In this document: positions 1 through 7,833 of the stretch, piece by piece | Position numbering within the stretch: position 1 is the first letter of the stretch | How the letters are laid out: the number at the start of each line of letters is the position of its first letter | Source of the DNA: Pedobacter sp. ISL-64 | GTDB lineage: Bacteria; Bacteroidota; Bacteroidia; Sphingobacteriales; Sphingobacteriaceae | Direction of reading: 5' to 3' | Length of the DNA stretch: 64,000 nucleotides | Assembly: GCF_018613605.1 (NCBI RefSeq) | Contig: NZ_JAGGPU010000001.1 | Location: 1 to 64,000, forward strand | Notes under the pieces: generated by a model | What the model saw: only the letters and a program-made list of their open reading frames with translations | Told to the model about the DNA's origin: nothing | The model's database searches: none | Position numbers and translations under genes: made by a program

Positions 1-131
1 AGATGTGTCCACACGATAGGCCTGCGCGGGAATGACGATACAATACAATGGCGTTTGTGCTTAGAAATGACGAATTTCAGGAAAAACCTCTGCGAAAACC
101 TTAGTGATCTTTGCGGTAAAAACTGTGCTAA

Positions 132-2624
132 TTAACCCAATGGCAAAGTAAAATGAAAAACAGAACCCTTACCTTCTTCGCTTTCTGCCCATATCCGGCC
201 GCCATGTCTTTCAATAATTTCGGCGCTTAAGTAAAGCCCGATTCCAAAGCCCGAAATGGTGTGGTTACCCTGCACACGGTAATAACGTTCGAAAAGTTTA
301 TCAATATCTTCGGGCTTTATACCTATTCCCTCATCTTTAATCTGAATTTCAACCTCAGTATCGTGCAATTTGCAGGTAATCTCGATACGTGTACCATTGT
401 CTGAGTATTTTAAGCCATTGCTGATGAGGTTAGAAAGCACATTCCCGATTTTATTCCGATCGGCATTAATGTTAACCTCGCATGTTGGGTTTAATATAAT
501 TTGATGCGAAGATTGCGACACATAAGTTTCTTCGATGGTTTCTTTCAGCAGCTCATCTAAGCTAAAGTTTGTTTTTTCGATAAGCAGCTTGCCCGATTCT
601 AAACGGGATACATTTAAGAAACCATTAATCATGGCGGTCATTTTCCTGATCTGGCTGTGCGCTTTATCTAAAGCGATAATGGCATAGTTATCTTCATCTT
701 TTTTCGCTTTGCGCTGCAAAACCTGCACAAAACCGTTAATTGCAGTTAGCGGTGTTTTTAACTCGTGACTAACCATTCCGATGAAGTCGTTTTTTCGAAT
801 CTCATCTAATTTTTGCTCCGTAATATCGATGAAAAGGCCAGAATACTCCGTTGGATTTCCTTGTTGATCTAAAAAAACACGCCCGGTTGCTCTAACCCAT
901 TTTTCCTGACCATTAATTAAATTGTTAATCGGGTATTCCGTATCACTAGGTAAATGGTTTTTCATGGCATTATCCAGCGCCGAAAAAAGCATGTTATGGT
1001 AATCCGGATTCACGGCCTTCATAATCATATCCATTTCTGCAGGTTTATCCAAAGGCAAGCCCAGCAAGTCCTTAACAAAGCTCGACATCGTAACTTCAAG
1101 TGTTTTAGGATTGATGCTCCAGGTACCCATTCTGCCCGTTTCTATCGCCTGTCTGAGTTTTTCCTCACTGTCTGATAGTTTGTTGGTGTACTTGATCAGG
1201 TCATCATGCGTTTTAGCAAGTTCTTCATTTGTAGTGGCCAGCTCTTCGTTTGCTGCTGCCATTTCCATATTTATACCTTGCAGTTCTTCCTGATAAAGTT
1301 TTCGCTCTGTAATATCAGGACTTACCGTAGCAATGGCAACTATTTCATCGGTTTCATTTCGAATGGCAAAGCCATTCCATTCAATCCAAAAAGGATTCCC
1401 TGTTTTTTCATTCCAGAATCGAATCTCCTGTCTGAAGGTATTATTCTTTAAAATTCCTGGTAGAATTTTCTCCGCCATTAATCGATCCTCAGGAAAAACA
1501 CAATCTAAGATTGTTCTGTTCGAAATGCCAGACCAACCTAGTTTTTGTAATGCGGCAGGATTTAGGTACTGGATTGACATATCCAATTCGGCAATGCCTA
1601 TAAATTCTGAACTGGCCTCTATAAGTTTATTTAGATTCAGTCGCTCTATTTCAATTAACTTCCGTTCTGTAATGTCAATGCAGGAGCTAATGTAACCGGC
1701 AAATGAGCCATCGGCATGAAACCGTGGCGGACCACTCGCAAGCAACCATCTGTAGTCGCCTTTTTTAGTTAGTATTCTAAATTCGCCGGTAAAAGGTCTT
1801 TTTTCGGCAAGGGCCGAAAGGTAAATATTTATATACCTATCCCGATCTTCAGGGTGAATTAAATCTGTCCAGCCAAAGTCGAGCAGATCTTTCATCGATC
1901 GGCCCGTGAGTTTTACCCACGATTTATTAAAATAAATGGCATTTCCACTTTCATCAGCAACAGCAATAAAAATATCGGTTCCTTCCGCCATGGTCCTAAA
2001 ACGCTTTTCGCTTTCCGAAAGCTGGTTAAAGCGCTCAACAACCCTTAATTCCAGTTCGTTGTTTAAAACGTGCAGTGTTTCTTGTGTTTCCTGGAGTTCT
2101 TCGTTGGTGGCCACAAGCTCTTCATTGGTTGTGGCAAGTTCTTCTACTGTAGCCGCCAGTTCTTCATTTAAAGTTTGCTCGCGTTGTAACGCCTCTTCTC
2201 TTTCAAGCGCCTGTTCTACGGCCTGCTGTCTAAGTACCCGCTCGCTTACATCAATTGCAGTGTGTAAAATGCAAATGGTTTTACCTGCATCGTTTTTTAT
2301 GGCCCGGTATTCAAAATCAAAATAGAAAGTTTTCAGTTTACCATCAACCATCAAATCCGCTGCGGTATCTTTTCCTGAGATAACTAAACCTTCTAACCAT
2401 ACTTTCCTGAACATATCGATAAAAGGTTGTCCTTTAAGTTCAGGTAAAGCCTCTTCTAACGATTTTCCGATTACGCTCCTGTCTTTTCCCCATATTCTGA
2501 GCATTGCATCATTTGCCGCCTGAATTATGGCCGTTTCGCCAACATGAACAGCTGTGGCCGTATGGGTCAAATTAAAAACTTCTAATAATTGATCGCTACT
2601 TAAAAGGTGATTAGGATAACTCAT
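132..2624 (-). CDS. Multi-PAS cytosolic sensor histidine kinase
   Basis: 830 aa. Four PAS-like segments can be read at about residues 14-130, 205-325, 335-455 and 490-600. They are followed by a HisKA domain with the phospho-acceptor in SHELKTP (His620) and a C-terminal HATPase with an N-box near 728 and DEGIG near 764. No transmembrane segment or signal peptide is visible, so it should sense an intracellular or membrane-permeant cue. Two coiled-coil linkers, at about 150-200 and 460-490, are built from repeats of the type EELATTNEEL and probably pass signals between PAS modules. No receiver domain or response regulator lies next to it, so it is an orphan kinase within this window. The ligand cannot be predicted. 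Confidence 0.93.
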   Translation of the reverse strand: MSYPNHLLSSDQLLEVFNLTHTATAVHVGETAIIQAANDAMLRIWGKDRSVIGKSLEEALPELKGQPFIDMFRKVWLEGLVISGKDTAADLMVDGKLKTFYFDFEYRAIKNDAGKTICILHTAIDVSERVLRQQAVEQALEREEALQREQTLNEELAATVEELATTNEELVATNEELQETQETLHVLNNELELRVVERFNQLSESEKRFRTMAEGTDIFIAVADESGNAIYFNKSWVKLTGRSMKDLLDFGWTDLIHPEDRDRYINIYLSALAEKRPFTGEFRILTKKGDYRWLLASGPPRFHADGSFAGYISSCIDITERKLIEIERLNLNKLIEASSEFIGIAELDMSIQYLNPAALQKLGWSGISNRTILDCVFPEDRLMAEKILPGILKNNTFRQEIRFWNEKTGNPFWIEWNGFAIRNETDEIVAIATVSPDITERKLYQEELQGINMEMAAANEELATTNEELAKTHDDLIKYTNKLSDSEEKLRQAIETGRMGTWSINPKTLEVTMSSFVKDLLGLPLDKPAEMDMIMKAVNPDYHNMLFSALDNAMKNHLPSDTEYPINNLINGQEKWVRATGRVFLDQQGNPTEYSGLFIDITEQKLDEIRKNDFIGMVSHELKTPLTAINGFVQVLQRKAKKDEDNYAIIALDKAHSQIRKMTAMINGFLNVSRLESGKLLIEKTNFSLDELLKETIEETYVSQSSHQIILNPTCEVNINADRNKIGNVLSNLISNGLKYSDNGTRIEITCKLHDTEVEIQIKDEGIGIKPEDIDKLFERYYRVQGNHTISGFGIGLYLSAEIIERHGGRIWAESEEGKGSVFHFTLPLG

Positions 2625-2674
2625 TATGGAAGCTTAAAGTATTATCTGAAATAATTATTTATCTATTGTCTAAG

Positions 2675-2682
2675 CAAAATTA
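2675..2682 (-). promoter_or_regulatory. Candidate -7 box of the histidine kinase gene
   Basis: On the minus strand this reads TAATTTTG, an exact match to the Bacteroidota TAnnTTTG consensus, about 50 bases ahead of the kinase ATG. No TTG is seen at the usual upstream spacing, so the call rests on the -7 box alone. Confidence 0.3.
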
Positions 2683-2718
2683 AATCAGGGATCTAACCAT
2701 GATCATTTTCAATATAAA

Positions 2719-3621
2719 CTATATACTAACCATAACCTCCTTAAAAAGTTTTTTAATAATGTGGATTTCTGATGCATACTGGGTGTTTTTCCTACAACCA
2801 AAATATAAAGTGTTTGTCAGTTTTGAGGTGCCTTCCCAAATTACTTTTACTTTTTCTTCTTCAACTTCTTTTTTGCAAAGAAAATCGGGTATAATAGCCA
2901 GGCCTTTTCCTCCGGATAAGCAGCGCACAATCGAATTGAGGTTAGGTACAATGTAGTTAGGGCGAAAATCGGCATGCTTGCCAAAGTTAAGCTGCCAGAA
3001 ACGTAGAAGGTGCTCCATATCGCCGGCTGTTCCATACCACTTTTGCTGTTTTAACCAGGCTTCCATTCCGGCTAAATCTTTCTTTTTAACCAACGAATTA
3101 AAAGTTTGCCCATCAGTTTCTATTCCACCTACTAAAACAATGGTTTCGGAGGAAAAAGCCTCGTGTTCTACATTGGCCGAATTGCCTTTTTGTGGGGTGA
3201 TAATCAGGTCTAAAATACCTTTATCCAATTGGTCTAACATTTCAGGATATTCGCCGAAACGGATGATCACATTAAAAGGAAGTGTAGAGATATATTGTTC
3301 GAGCGTAATCTGGAAAGTTTCGAAACACATGCCTACGCTAATGGTTGGTGTATGTTTCTCAGTGCTTTTTTGAAAATGTTTTTCAGCATCCTCAAGTTTT
3401 GTAAGCGGCTCTACAATGAAATTATAAAGCACTTTTCCTTTTTCGGTCGGAATCATCTTCCTCCCCGTACGTTCGAACAGCTTATAGCCAACGTAACTTT
3501 CTAAAGAACTTAAATGCAAACTTACCCCAGGCTGCGAAATAAACAGGTTCTCTGCTGCACCGGTTAAGGTTCCTGTTTTATAAATTGCCTTGAAACTTCT
3601 GTACCATTCTAAATTAACCAT
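2719..3621 (-). CDS. LysR family transcriptional regulator
   Basis: About 300 aa from the chosen start. The N-terminal winged helix (residues 1-60, with the GAAENLFISQPGVS helix-turn-helix) is followed by a LysR-type effector-binding domain. An in-frame ATG nine codons upstream (3648) is possible. The 3621 start is preferred because LysR proteins normally begin a few residues before the NLEWYRSFKAIY-type helix, and because the upstream ATG would fall inside the -7 box and operator-like dyad at 3635-3660. The gene is divergent from the MdaB/YgiN-like pair, the classical LysR arrangement, so these are the likely targets. The effector is unknown; a quinone or other electrophile is an inference from the targets. 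Confidence 0.9.
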   Translation of the reverse strand: MVNLEWYRSFKAIYKTGTLTGAAENLFISQPGVSLHLSSLESYVGYKLFERTGRKMIPTEKGKVLYNFIVEPLTKLEDAEKHFQKSTEKHTPTISVGMCFETFQITLEQYISTLPFNVIIRFGEYPEMLDQLDKGILDLIITPQKGNSANVEHEAFSSETIVLVGGIETDGQTFNSLVKKKDLAGMEAWLKQQKWYGTAGDMEHLLRFWQLNFGKHADFRPNYIVPNLNSIVRCLSGGKGLAIIPDFLCKKEVEEEKVKVIWEGTSKLTNTLYFGCRKNTQYASEIHIIKKLFKEVMVSI

Positions 3622-3634
3622 AATCTTGCTATTA

Positions 3635-3660
3635 TAATTCTGATACAAAGCTATGAATTA
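3635..3660. promoter_or_regulatory. Candidate LysR box overlapping the lysR -7 element
   Basis: Perfect dyad TAATTC-N14-GAATTA containing the T-N11-A core typical of LysR sites (T3641, A3653). The minus-strand sequence TAGCTTTG (3653 to 3646), a perfect TAnnTTTG -7 box for the lysR gene, lies inside the dyad. Binding here would be expected to repress lysR itself, as in classical LysR autoregulation. Confidence 0.5.
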
Positions 3661-3689
3661 ACTTGTTTTAATAATAGATTTCGGCGCTG

Positions 3690-3697
3690 TAATTTTG
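3690..3697 (+). promoter_or_regulatory. Candidate -7 box of the mdaB-like gene
   Basis: TAATTTTG matches TAnnTTTG exactly, 22 bases ahead of the ATG at 3720 and about 30 bases downstream of the LysR dyad. A TTG at 3663-3665 is 24 bases upstream, slightly wider than usual. Confidence 0.4.
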
Positions 3698-3719
3698 TTT
3701 TATCAAATAGAAAAACGAA

Positions 3720-4349
3720 ATGACAAAAATATTCATCATCAACGGAGGACAAAAATTTGGTCACTCAGGCGGCAGATTTAACGAAACAATAGCTGATGCT
3801 ACAGCCAGTTTCTTTTCCTCATTGGCAGATTTCGAAGTGAAAATAACTAACATCAATCATGACTACGATCCGAAAGAGGAAGTAGAAAAATATGTTTGGG
3901 CAGATGTTGTAATTTACCATACACCCATCTGGTGGTTTCAGTTACCATATGGGTTTAAACAATATATCGATGTTGTGTTTACCGAAGGGCATAAAAAAGG
4001 AATCTATGTAAGTGATGGCCGTAAAGCAGATAATCCGACAAGAAACTACGGCACCGGAGGGATGTTGCATGGCCGTAAGTACATGGTAACATCATCGTGG
4101 AACGCACCCAAAGAAGCATTTACCTTACCTGAAGAATTTTTTATGGAAACCAGTGTGGATGATGGTGTATTGTTTGGTTTTCATAGAATGAACGCTTTTA
4201 CCGGAATGAAACGCATAGATGGCATCCATTTTCACGATGTAGAAAAGAACGCAGATATAACGAATGCACTTAAATTGCATGAGGAACATTTAACCCAAAA
4301 TTTTTTAAATACAGCAGTATATGAGCATTTATCTAACAGCAATTGTTAA
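3720..4349 (+). CDS. mdaB: NAD(P)H-dependent quinone reductase (MdaB-like flavodoxin fold)
   Basis: 209 aa, the normal length for the MdaB/flavodoxin-2 family. The N-terminal beta strand and phosphate loop (FIINGGQKFGHSGGRFNE), the IYHTPIWWFQLPYGFKQYID segment near 65-85 and the GGMLHGRKY motif match this family, which reduces quinones by two electrons using FAD and NAD(P)H and so avoids semiquinone radicals. The gene lies just downstream of a divergent LysR regulator, and its 3' end overlaps the next gene by 29 bases in another frame. Its neighbour is a YgiN-like monooxygenase, the same pairing known for mdaB-ygiN in Escherichia coli. The substrate is inferred from the family. Confidence 0.87.
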   Translation: MTKIFIINGGQKFGHSGGRFNETIADATASFFSSLADFEVKITNINHDYDPKEEVEKYVWADVVIYHTPIWWFQLPYGFKQYIDVVFTEGHKKGIYVSDGRKADNPTRNYGTGGMLHGRKYMVTSSWNAPKEAFTLPEEFFMETSVDDGVLFGFHRMNAFTGMKRIDGIHFHDVEKNADITNALKLHEEHLTQNFLNTAVYEHLSNSNC

Positions 4350-4605
4350 AAGTAAAAAAGAAACCACTGCGGCATTAAGAACTATGCTGTTGGATATGGT
4401 GGTAAATTCCCGCAAAGAGGAGGCCTGCATTCAGTACGATCTGCATGAATCTGCAGTTGATAATACTTTTATTTTTCAAGAGGAGTGGAAAGATCAGGCA
4501 GGTTTGGATCTCCACGATCAGCAGCCTTATATCTTAGCCTTTGTAGCGCAAGCAGATATGTTAACGGATGGTATTGTAATTTTTAAAACAGAAAAACTGG
4601 CCTAA
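4321..4605 (+). CDS. Antibiotic biosynthesis monooxygenase-domain protein (YgiN-like)
   Basis: 94 aa, a single ABM domain (dimeric alpha-beta barrel) with the family pattern of conserved segments CIQYDLHES, FIFQEEWKDQ and HDQQPYI. Members oxidise quinols or aromatic substrates without a cofactor. The ATG at 4321 lies inside the end of the mdaB-like gene (29-base overlap, different frame), which suggests translational coupling and a shared pathway. Known E. coli homologues of this pair form a quinone/quinol redox cycle. The stop codon at 4605 directly abuts the stop of the convergent EamA gene, so no terminator separates the two. Confidence 0.85.
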   Translation: MSIYLTAIVKSKKETTAALRTMLLDMVVNSRKEEACIQYDLHESAVDNTFIFQEEWKDQAGLDLHDQQPYILAFVAQADMLTDGIVIFKTEKLA

Positions 4606-5457
4606 TTACAGTTTTGCACGCCTGGCTGTTAACGAAGAACCCGCAGAAGCAATAACAACGAAAGCCACGGCAAAACATTCTTTTAAAGTGAGGTATTCTT
4701 GTAAAAAAACGAGTGCAGCTAATGAAGCCATGGCGGGTTCGAGGCTCATTAAAATACTGAAAGTCCGGGCAGGAAGCTGCTTAAGGGCTCTCATTTCGAG
4801 GGTAAACGGGATGGCGCTTGATAGTAGAGCAAGCGCTGCTCCTAAACCCAGTAATTTTGGATTAAGGCCACTTAAGCCGTCGCTAAAAACACCAAATGGC
4901 AAGATGACTATGGTAGCGAATAACATTCCAATGGCAACAGCATCACCACCTTTCATTATTTTTGAGATCCTACCACCCAGTATAATATAGGCTGCCCAAA
5001 AAATGCCGGCTAAAAGTGCCAACAATACACCCACAACATTTAGCCCTGTACTGGCCCAGGGGGCAATTAGTGCAATGCCGGCTGCGGCCAGTACTACCCA
5101 AAGGAAATCTATAGGTTTTTTAGATCCAAAAATAGCCAGGCCCAATGGGCCAACAAATTCTAAAGTTACGCCTAAACCGATCGGAATTCTTGCTATAGCC
5201 ATATAGAATACCATATTCATTACCCCTAAACAAACACCGTATAGGGTAACATATTTCCATTGTTTGGCATTTAGTTTAAATAGGTTTGGCCTAAAAGCGA
5301 TTAATAAGATGATCGCTGATAAACCGATCCGTAACGATGCGGTAGCAGCGGCACCAATTTGTGGGAAAAGTCCTTTTGCAATTGCCGCCCCACATTGCAC
5401 GCTGATAATAGACAATAAAACGGCTGGTATGGGTGGGATATTGATTTTGCTTTTCAT
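4606..5457 (-). CDS. EamA family transporter (RhtA-like exporter)
   Basis: 283 aa from the chosen start, with about ten hydrophobic helices arranged as two EamA repeats (about 10-135 and 145-275). The C-terminal segment LEPAMASLAALVFLQE is the repeat-2 signature shared with RhtA-type threonine/homoserine exporters. The upstream in-frame ATG (5520) would add 21 residues of poor membrane-protein character; MKSKINIPP at 5457 fits the family start. Substrates are probably amino acids or metabolites; the exact one is not predictable. Convergent with the YgiN-like gene with no intergenic gap. Confidence 0.88.
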   Translation of the reverse strand: MKSKINIPPIPAVLLSIISVQCGAAIAKGLFPQIGAAATASLRIGLSAIILLIAFRPNLFKLNAKQWKYVTLYGVCLGVMNMVFYMAIARIPIGLGVTLEFVGPLGLAIFGSKKPIDFLWVVLAAAGIALIAPWASTGLNVVGVLLALLAGIFWAAYIILGGRISKIMKGGDAVAIGMLFATIVILPFGVFSDGLSGLNPKLLGLGAALALLSSAIPFTLEMRALKQLPARTFSILMSLEPAMASLAALVFLQEYLTLKECFAVAFVVIASAGSSLTARRAKL

Positions 5458-5516
5458 CTGTCGCTGGTAAATGAGGCGCAAAATTACGGAATTATAACCT
5501 GCTAATATTTTAAAAT

Positions 5517-5553
5517 ACAAAAAGGGAGAATCAGATTACGCTAATTCTCCCTT
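5517..5553 (-). terminator. Rho-independent terminator of the gene at 5574-5921
   Basis: Perfect 10-bp stem, AAGGGAGAAT pairing with ATTCTCCCTT, 12-base loop, followed on the minus strand by a run of T (CCCTTTTTGTA). It lies 20 bases past the stop codon of the minus-strand gene. Confidence 0.75.
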
Positions 5554-5573
5554 CCAATAAAATTTTTAGGCTA

Positions 5574-5921
5574 TTAACAGAAAAGTTCCTGTTCATCTCT
5601 ATTTTCGGTAGGAATTTTCTTTAAGAAATCATCAAATGCCGGTCCTTCATTATCAGAGTAGATGCCGTAAGCATCTAATATATATCCAATGTTTTTCTCC
5701 TGATCTTCTACCAGATACAATACTGAATTGTCTGCAGGATCTGAATCTCCTTCAAAGCGATAAGTTTTAACAATGGTTAAATCTTCGGGGCTATAAATTT
5801 TTCCGAGCGATTTACTTTGCATCTTACCATGATCAGAAATTTTTAATTCGTTATCTTTCCCTTTCAGCCTCAATTTCTCCAAAATTTGACTTAAAGTGTT
5901 CATTGCAATTGGCTGTTCCAT
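5574..5921 (-). CDS. Small conserved acidic protein (Bacteroidota family)
   Basis: 115 aa, soluble, no signal peptide or membrane segment. The middle portion (YRFEGDSDPADNSVLYLVED, then a GYILDAYGIYSDNEGP stretch) resembles a small Bacteroidota family that databases often label phosphoribosylpyrophosphate synthetase. That name is not supported here: there is no PRPP-binding motif and the protein is about a third of the length of a real PRPP synthetase. A second ATG at 5903 (MNTLSQ) is an alternative start. It is a monocistronic gene with its own terminator. Function unknown. Confidence 0.75.
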   Translation of the reverse strand: MEQPIAMNTLSQILEKLRLKGKDNELKISDHGKMQSKSLGKIYSPEDLTIVKTYRFEGDSDPADNSVLYLVEDQEKNIGYILDAYGIYSDNEGPAFDDFLKKIPTENRDEQELFC

Positions 5922-6040
5922 AGTTATACGATTTTATACTGTTTAAACAAGTGGCATTCGAAATGGTTTTAGCATCCTTCTTTTTAAAGCAAACTAAATG
6001 ATTGTCAATCTGTTTCTTATGTAAACTAAATTTTTATAAA

Positions 6041-6571
6041 ATGAAAAAATATCTTCTAAGCTTAGCTATTGCAGGCGTAGCACTTATCAGTGCTTGTGCC
6101 AAAACTGACAAAGAAATTGCCCAGGCCACTTTGACCGAAACAGCTGATAATACAAAAACCATTGGAACGGCAAAGTTTTACGAATTAAGCGATGGAAAAA
6201 TTAAGATGGACATCGAGATGAATTTTGCTGCACGTGCAGACAGTAATGTTGCGGTCCACTTTCACGAACATGGCGATTGTGGCAATATGGGCGAAAATAC
6301 ACACGGCCACTGGAACCCAACTAAAGAAGCTCACGGCAAATGGGGATCTGCCAATTATCACAGCGGTGACATTGGCAACATCATGTTGGATAATAAAGGC
6401 CATGCCACGCTTTCGGTTACTACCGATAGATGGAGCATTAAAGATGGTGATATTAAAAACATTATCGGTCGTGGAATTATTGTGCATGGCGGTACCGACG
6501 ATTATACTACACAACCAACTGGTAACTCGGGGCCAAGGGTGGGTTGCGGTGTAATTGAAGCAGTGAAGTAG
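6041..6571 (+). CDS. sodC: Copper/zinc superoxide dismutase, lipoprotein
   Basis: 176 aa from the ATG at 6041. The N-terminus is a lipoprotein signal peptide ending in a lipobox (ALISAC), so the enzyme should be membrane-anchored outside the cytoplasm and dismutate extracytoplasmic superoxide. The copper and zinc ligand segments are present in order: VHFHEHGDC, HGHWNP, NYHSGDIGN and IVHGGTDDY. The two cysteines of the structural disulfide (GDC and GCGVI) are also there, so the enzyme looks intact. The gene stands alone and is followed by a palindromic repeat and a strong terminator. Confidence 0.93.
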   Translation: MKKYLLSLAIAGVALISACAKTDKEIAQATLTETADNTKTIGTAKFYELSDGKIKMDIEMNFAARADSNVAVHFHEHGDCGNMGENTHGHWNPTKEAHGKWGSANYHSGDIGNIMLDNKGHATLSVTTDRWSIKDGDIKNIIGRGIIVHGGTDDYTTQPTGNSGPRVGCGVIEAVK

Positions 6572-6583
6572 TATTAATATGAT

Positions 6584-6685
6584 CGTCATTGCGAGAAGGC
6601 TTTTTCAGCCGACGAAGCAATCTTAATACGGTAGCCATAAACCCACAGTTGTAAGATTGCTTCGTCGTTCCTCCTCGCAATGACG
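6584..6685. repeat. REP-like palindromic element
   Basis: Terminal 12-bp perfect inverted repeat CGTCATTGCGAG / CTCGCAATGACG enclosing a second one, CGACGAAGCAATCTTA / TAAGATTGCTTCGTCG. The whole unit can fold as a cruciform. It is one of several CGTCA...TGACG palindromes between genes in this window. Confidence 0.8.
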
Positions 6686-6695
6686 ACTTTTTCTT

Positions 6696-6724
6696 AAGCG
6701 ATTAAATTTTTAATCGCTTTTTTT
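6696..6724 (+). terminator. Rho-independent terminator after sodC
   Basis: AAGCGATTAAA pairing with TTTAATCGCTT, followed by a run of seven T. It lies downstream of the REP-like element and closes the sodC transcript before exbD. Confidence 0.8.
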
Positions 6725-6771
6725 ATGCAATTTGATAGGGCTTGTCATCATCATTAAAAACCTAAATTATT

Positions 6772-7305
6772 ATGGCAACATTAAACGAATCTCAAAGCGG
6801 CAAGGCTGCGAAAGGAAGAACCAAAAAACCTGCCCCAAGGGTAGATCTTACCGCAATGGTAGATCTGATGTTTTTATTAACTACATTTTTTATGCTCACC
6901 ACCTCATTGGGATCTTTAAATGCGGCAGATATTGCTAAGCCAGTTAAGGATGACGGTGCAGATATTGTGCCTTATCCCGAATCGCGTACCATGACCATCC
7001 TGCTCGGCAAAAACAACAAGGCCGTTTGTTACATGGGTACAATTGAAAAGGCAGATATGCACATTATACCTGTGGCAAATATTCAAAAAGAAATTAGTAA
7101 AAACGAGAAACTGGTTGCCGAAACTCATCAGCATAATCCTGCCAAATACATGATCGTCATTATCAAGCCAGCTAAAACGGCTAAGTTCAAGGATTTTGTT
7201 GATGTAATTGATGAAATGAAAATTGCCAATATTAAATCTTATGCCATTGACGACGATCATATTGCAGAAAAGGAGACTGTATTTATGAAAATGAACGGCA
7301 TCTGA
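6772..7305 (+). CDS. exbD: ExbD/TolR-like biopolymer transport protein (orphan)
   Basis: 177 aa. A short Lys-rich cytoplasmic N-terminus is followed by a single membrane helix (about 27-48) that carries the functional aspartate in the VDLTAMVDLMFLLTTFF segment, then a periplasmic domain to the end. This is the ExbD/TolR plan: a proton-channel subunit that normally works with ExbB/TolQ to energise TonB or TolA. Neither an ExbB nor a TonB gene is adjacent, so the partner must be elsewhere. It is separated from the peptide-export genes by 309 bases and is probably a separate unit, though same-strand placement leaves a link open. Confidence 0.85.
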   Translation: MATLNESQSGKAAKGRTKKPAPRVDLTAMVDLMFLLTTFFMLTTSLGSLNAADIAKPVKDDGADIVPYPESRTMTILLGKNNKAVCYMGTIEKADMHIIPVANIQKEISKNEKLVAETHQHNPAKYMIVIIKPAKTAKFKDFVDVIDEMKIANIKSYAIDDDHIAEKETVFMKMNGI

Positions 7306-7614
7306 TCAAGCTATTTTTTTTAAAGCAGACTACTTAAAAAACAGCGAATAAAAAGAATATAAAGCGGTTTAAGGCTAATGAATAAATTGAATATGAAAAC
7401 TAATACCCTAGTTTTTTGGTCGTGATTGCGTTTTTTATGTGCTGGAGGGCTATTTTCTGGATTATTAACGAATCGTTACGTTTGTGTTAGGTGTTTAATA
7501 CTACATCCATATAGCTAATAATGTTACATTAGTCGAAGTGTTTGGCCAAGCATCAGGCGCATCCCGAAAAGCCTTCAAAAGAGTAGGGGTCTTAAAACTC
7601 AAAAAAAATCTAGT
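7306..7614. other. Non-coding leader region of the peptide-export locus
   Basis: 309 bases with no credible reading frame. TACGTTTG at 7477-7484 is a perfect TAnnTTTG -7 box about 130 bases ahead of the precursor ATG, though no TTG is seen at the usual spacing upstream. TACATTAG at 7525-7532 is a one-mismatch alternative. The long untranslated leader suggests post-transcriptional control, but I see no recognisable riboswitch. Confidence 0.4.
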
Positions 7615-7821
7615 ATGAAAAGTTTAGAATTAAAAAATCTTGGTGTTAAAGAAATGAACACAACTGAAATGTCACAAGTTGAAGGTGGTGGTATTATCAA
7701 CAATACATTAAACGAACTTTTAACTTCTCTTGCAGGAACTTTAAATGCAGTTGGTGCAGACACTTCGACATTTTTAAGCAAAACAGTTACCAATGTTTTG
7801 AAACTTGTTTGGAGTCTATAA
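7615..7821 (+). CDS. Double-glycine leader peptide precursor (putative secreted peptide)
   Basis: 68 aa. The leader (residues 1-25) ends VEGG and has the pattern of C39-processed leaders, counting back from cleavage after Gly25: Val at -4, Met at -7, Glu at -8, Met at -12, Val at -15. The predicted mature peptide is residues 26-68 (43 aa). It has no Cys, is rich in Leu/Thr/Asn/Ser, has two Lys balanced by one Glu and one Asp, and forms amphipathic helical stretches ending in VLKLVWSL. It precedes an HlyD adaptor and a C39 ABC exporter, which should cleave and export it. It could be a bacteriocin or a signal; the near-zero net charge is unusual for a pore-forming bacteriocin. No modification enzyme or immunity gene is recognised nearby. 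Confidence 0.8.
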   Translation: MKSLELKNLGVKEMNTTEMSQVEGGGIINNTLNELLTSLAGTLNAVGADTSTFLSKTVTNVLKLVWSL

Positions 7822-7833
7822 GCAATTTATTGT

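Noticed and set aside
2085..2165. Short tandem DNA repeats as a CRISPR or minisatellite
   Set aside because: They encode the EEL coiled-coil of the kinase, in frame, so protein selection explains them.
954..2325. Several plus-strand open frames opposite the histidine kinase gene
   Set aside because: They lie entirely inside a long kinase gene on the other strand, have low-complexity Ser/Phe composition and no homology-like motifs.
5574..5921. PRPP synthetase, as small relatives are often labelled
   Set aside because: 115 aa, no PRPP-binding or ATP-binding motif; about one third of the enzyme's length.
6185..6589. 134-aa minus-strand frame opposite sodC
   Set aside because: It is antisense to an intact enzyme with all metal ligands, and its His/Thr/Ile composition mirrors the sodC codons.
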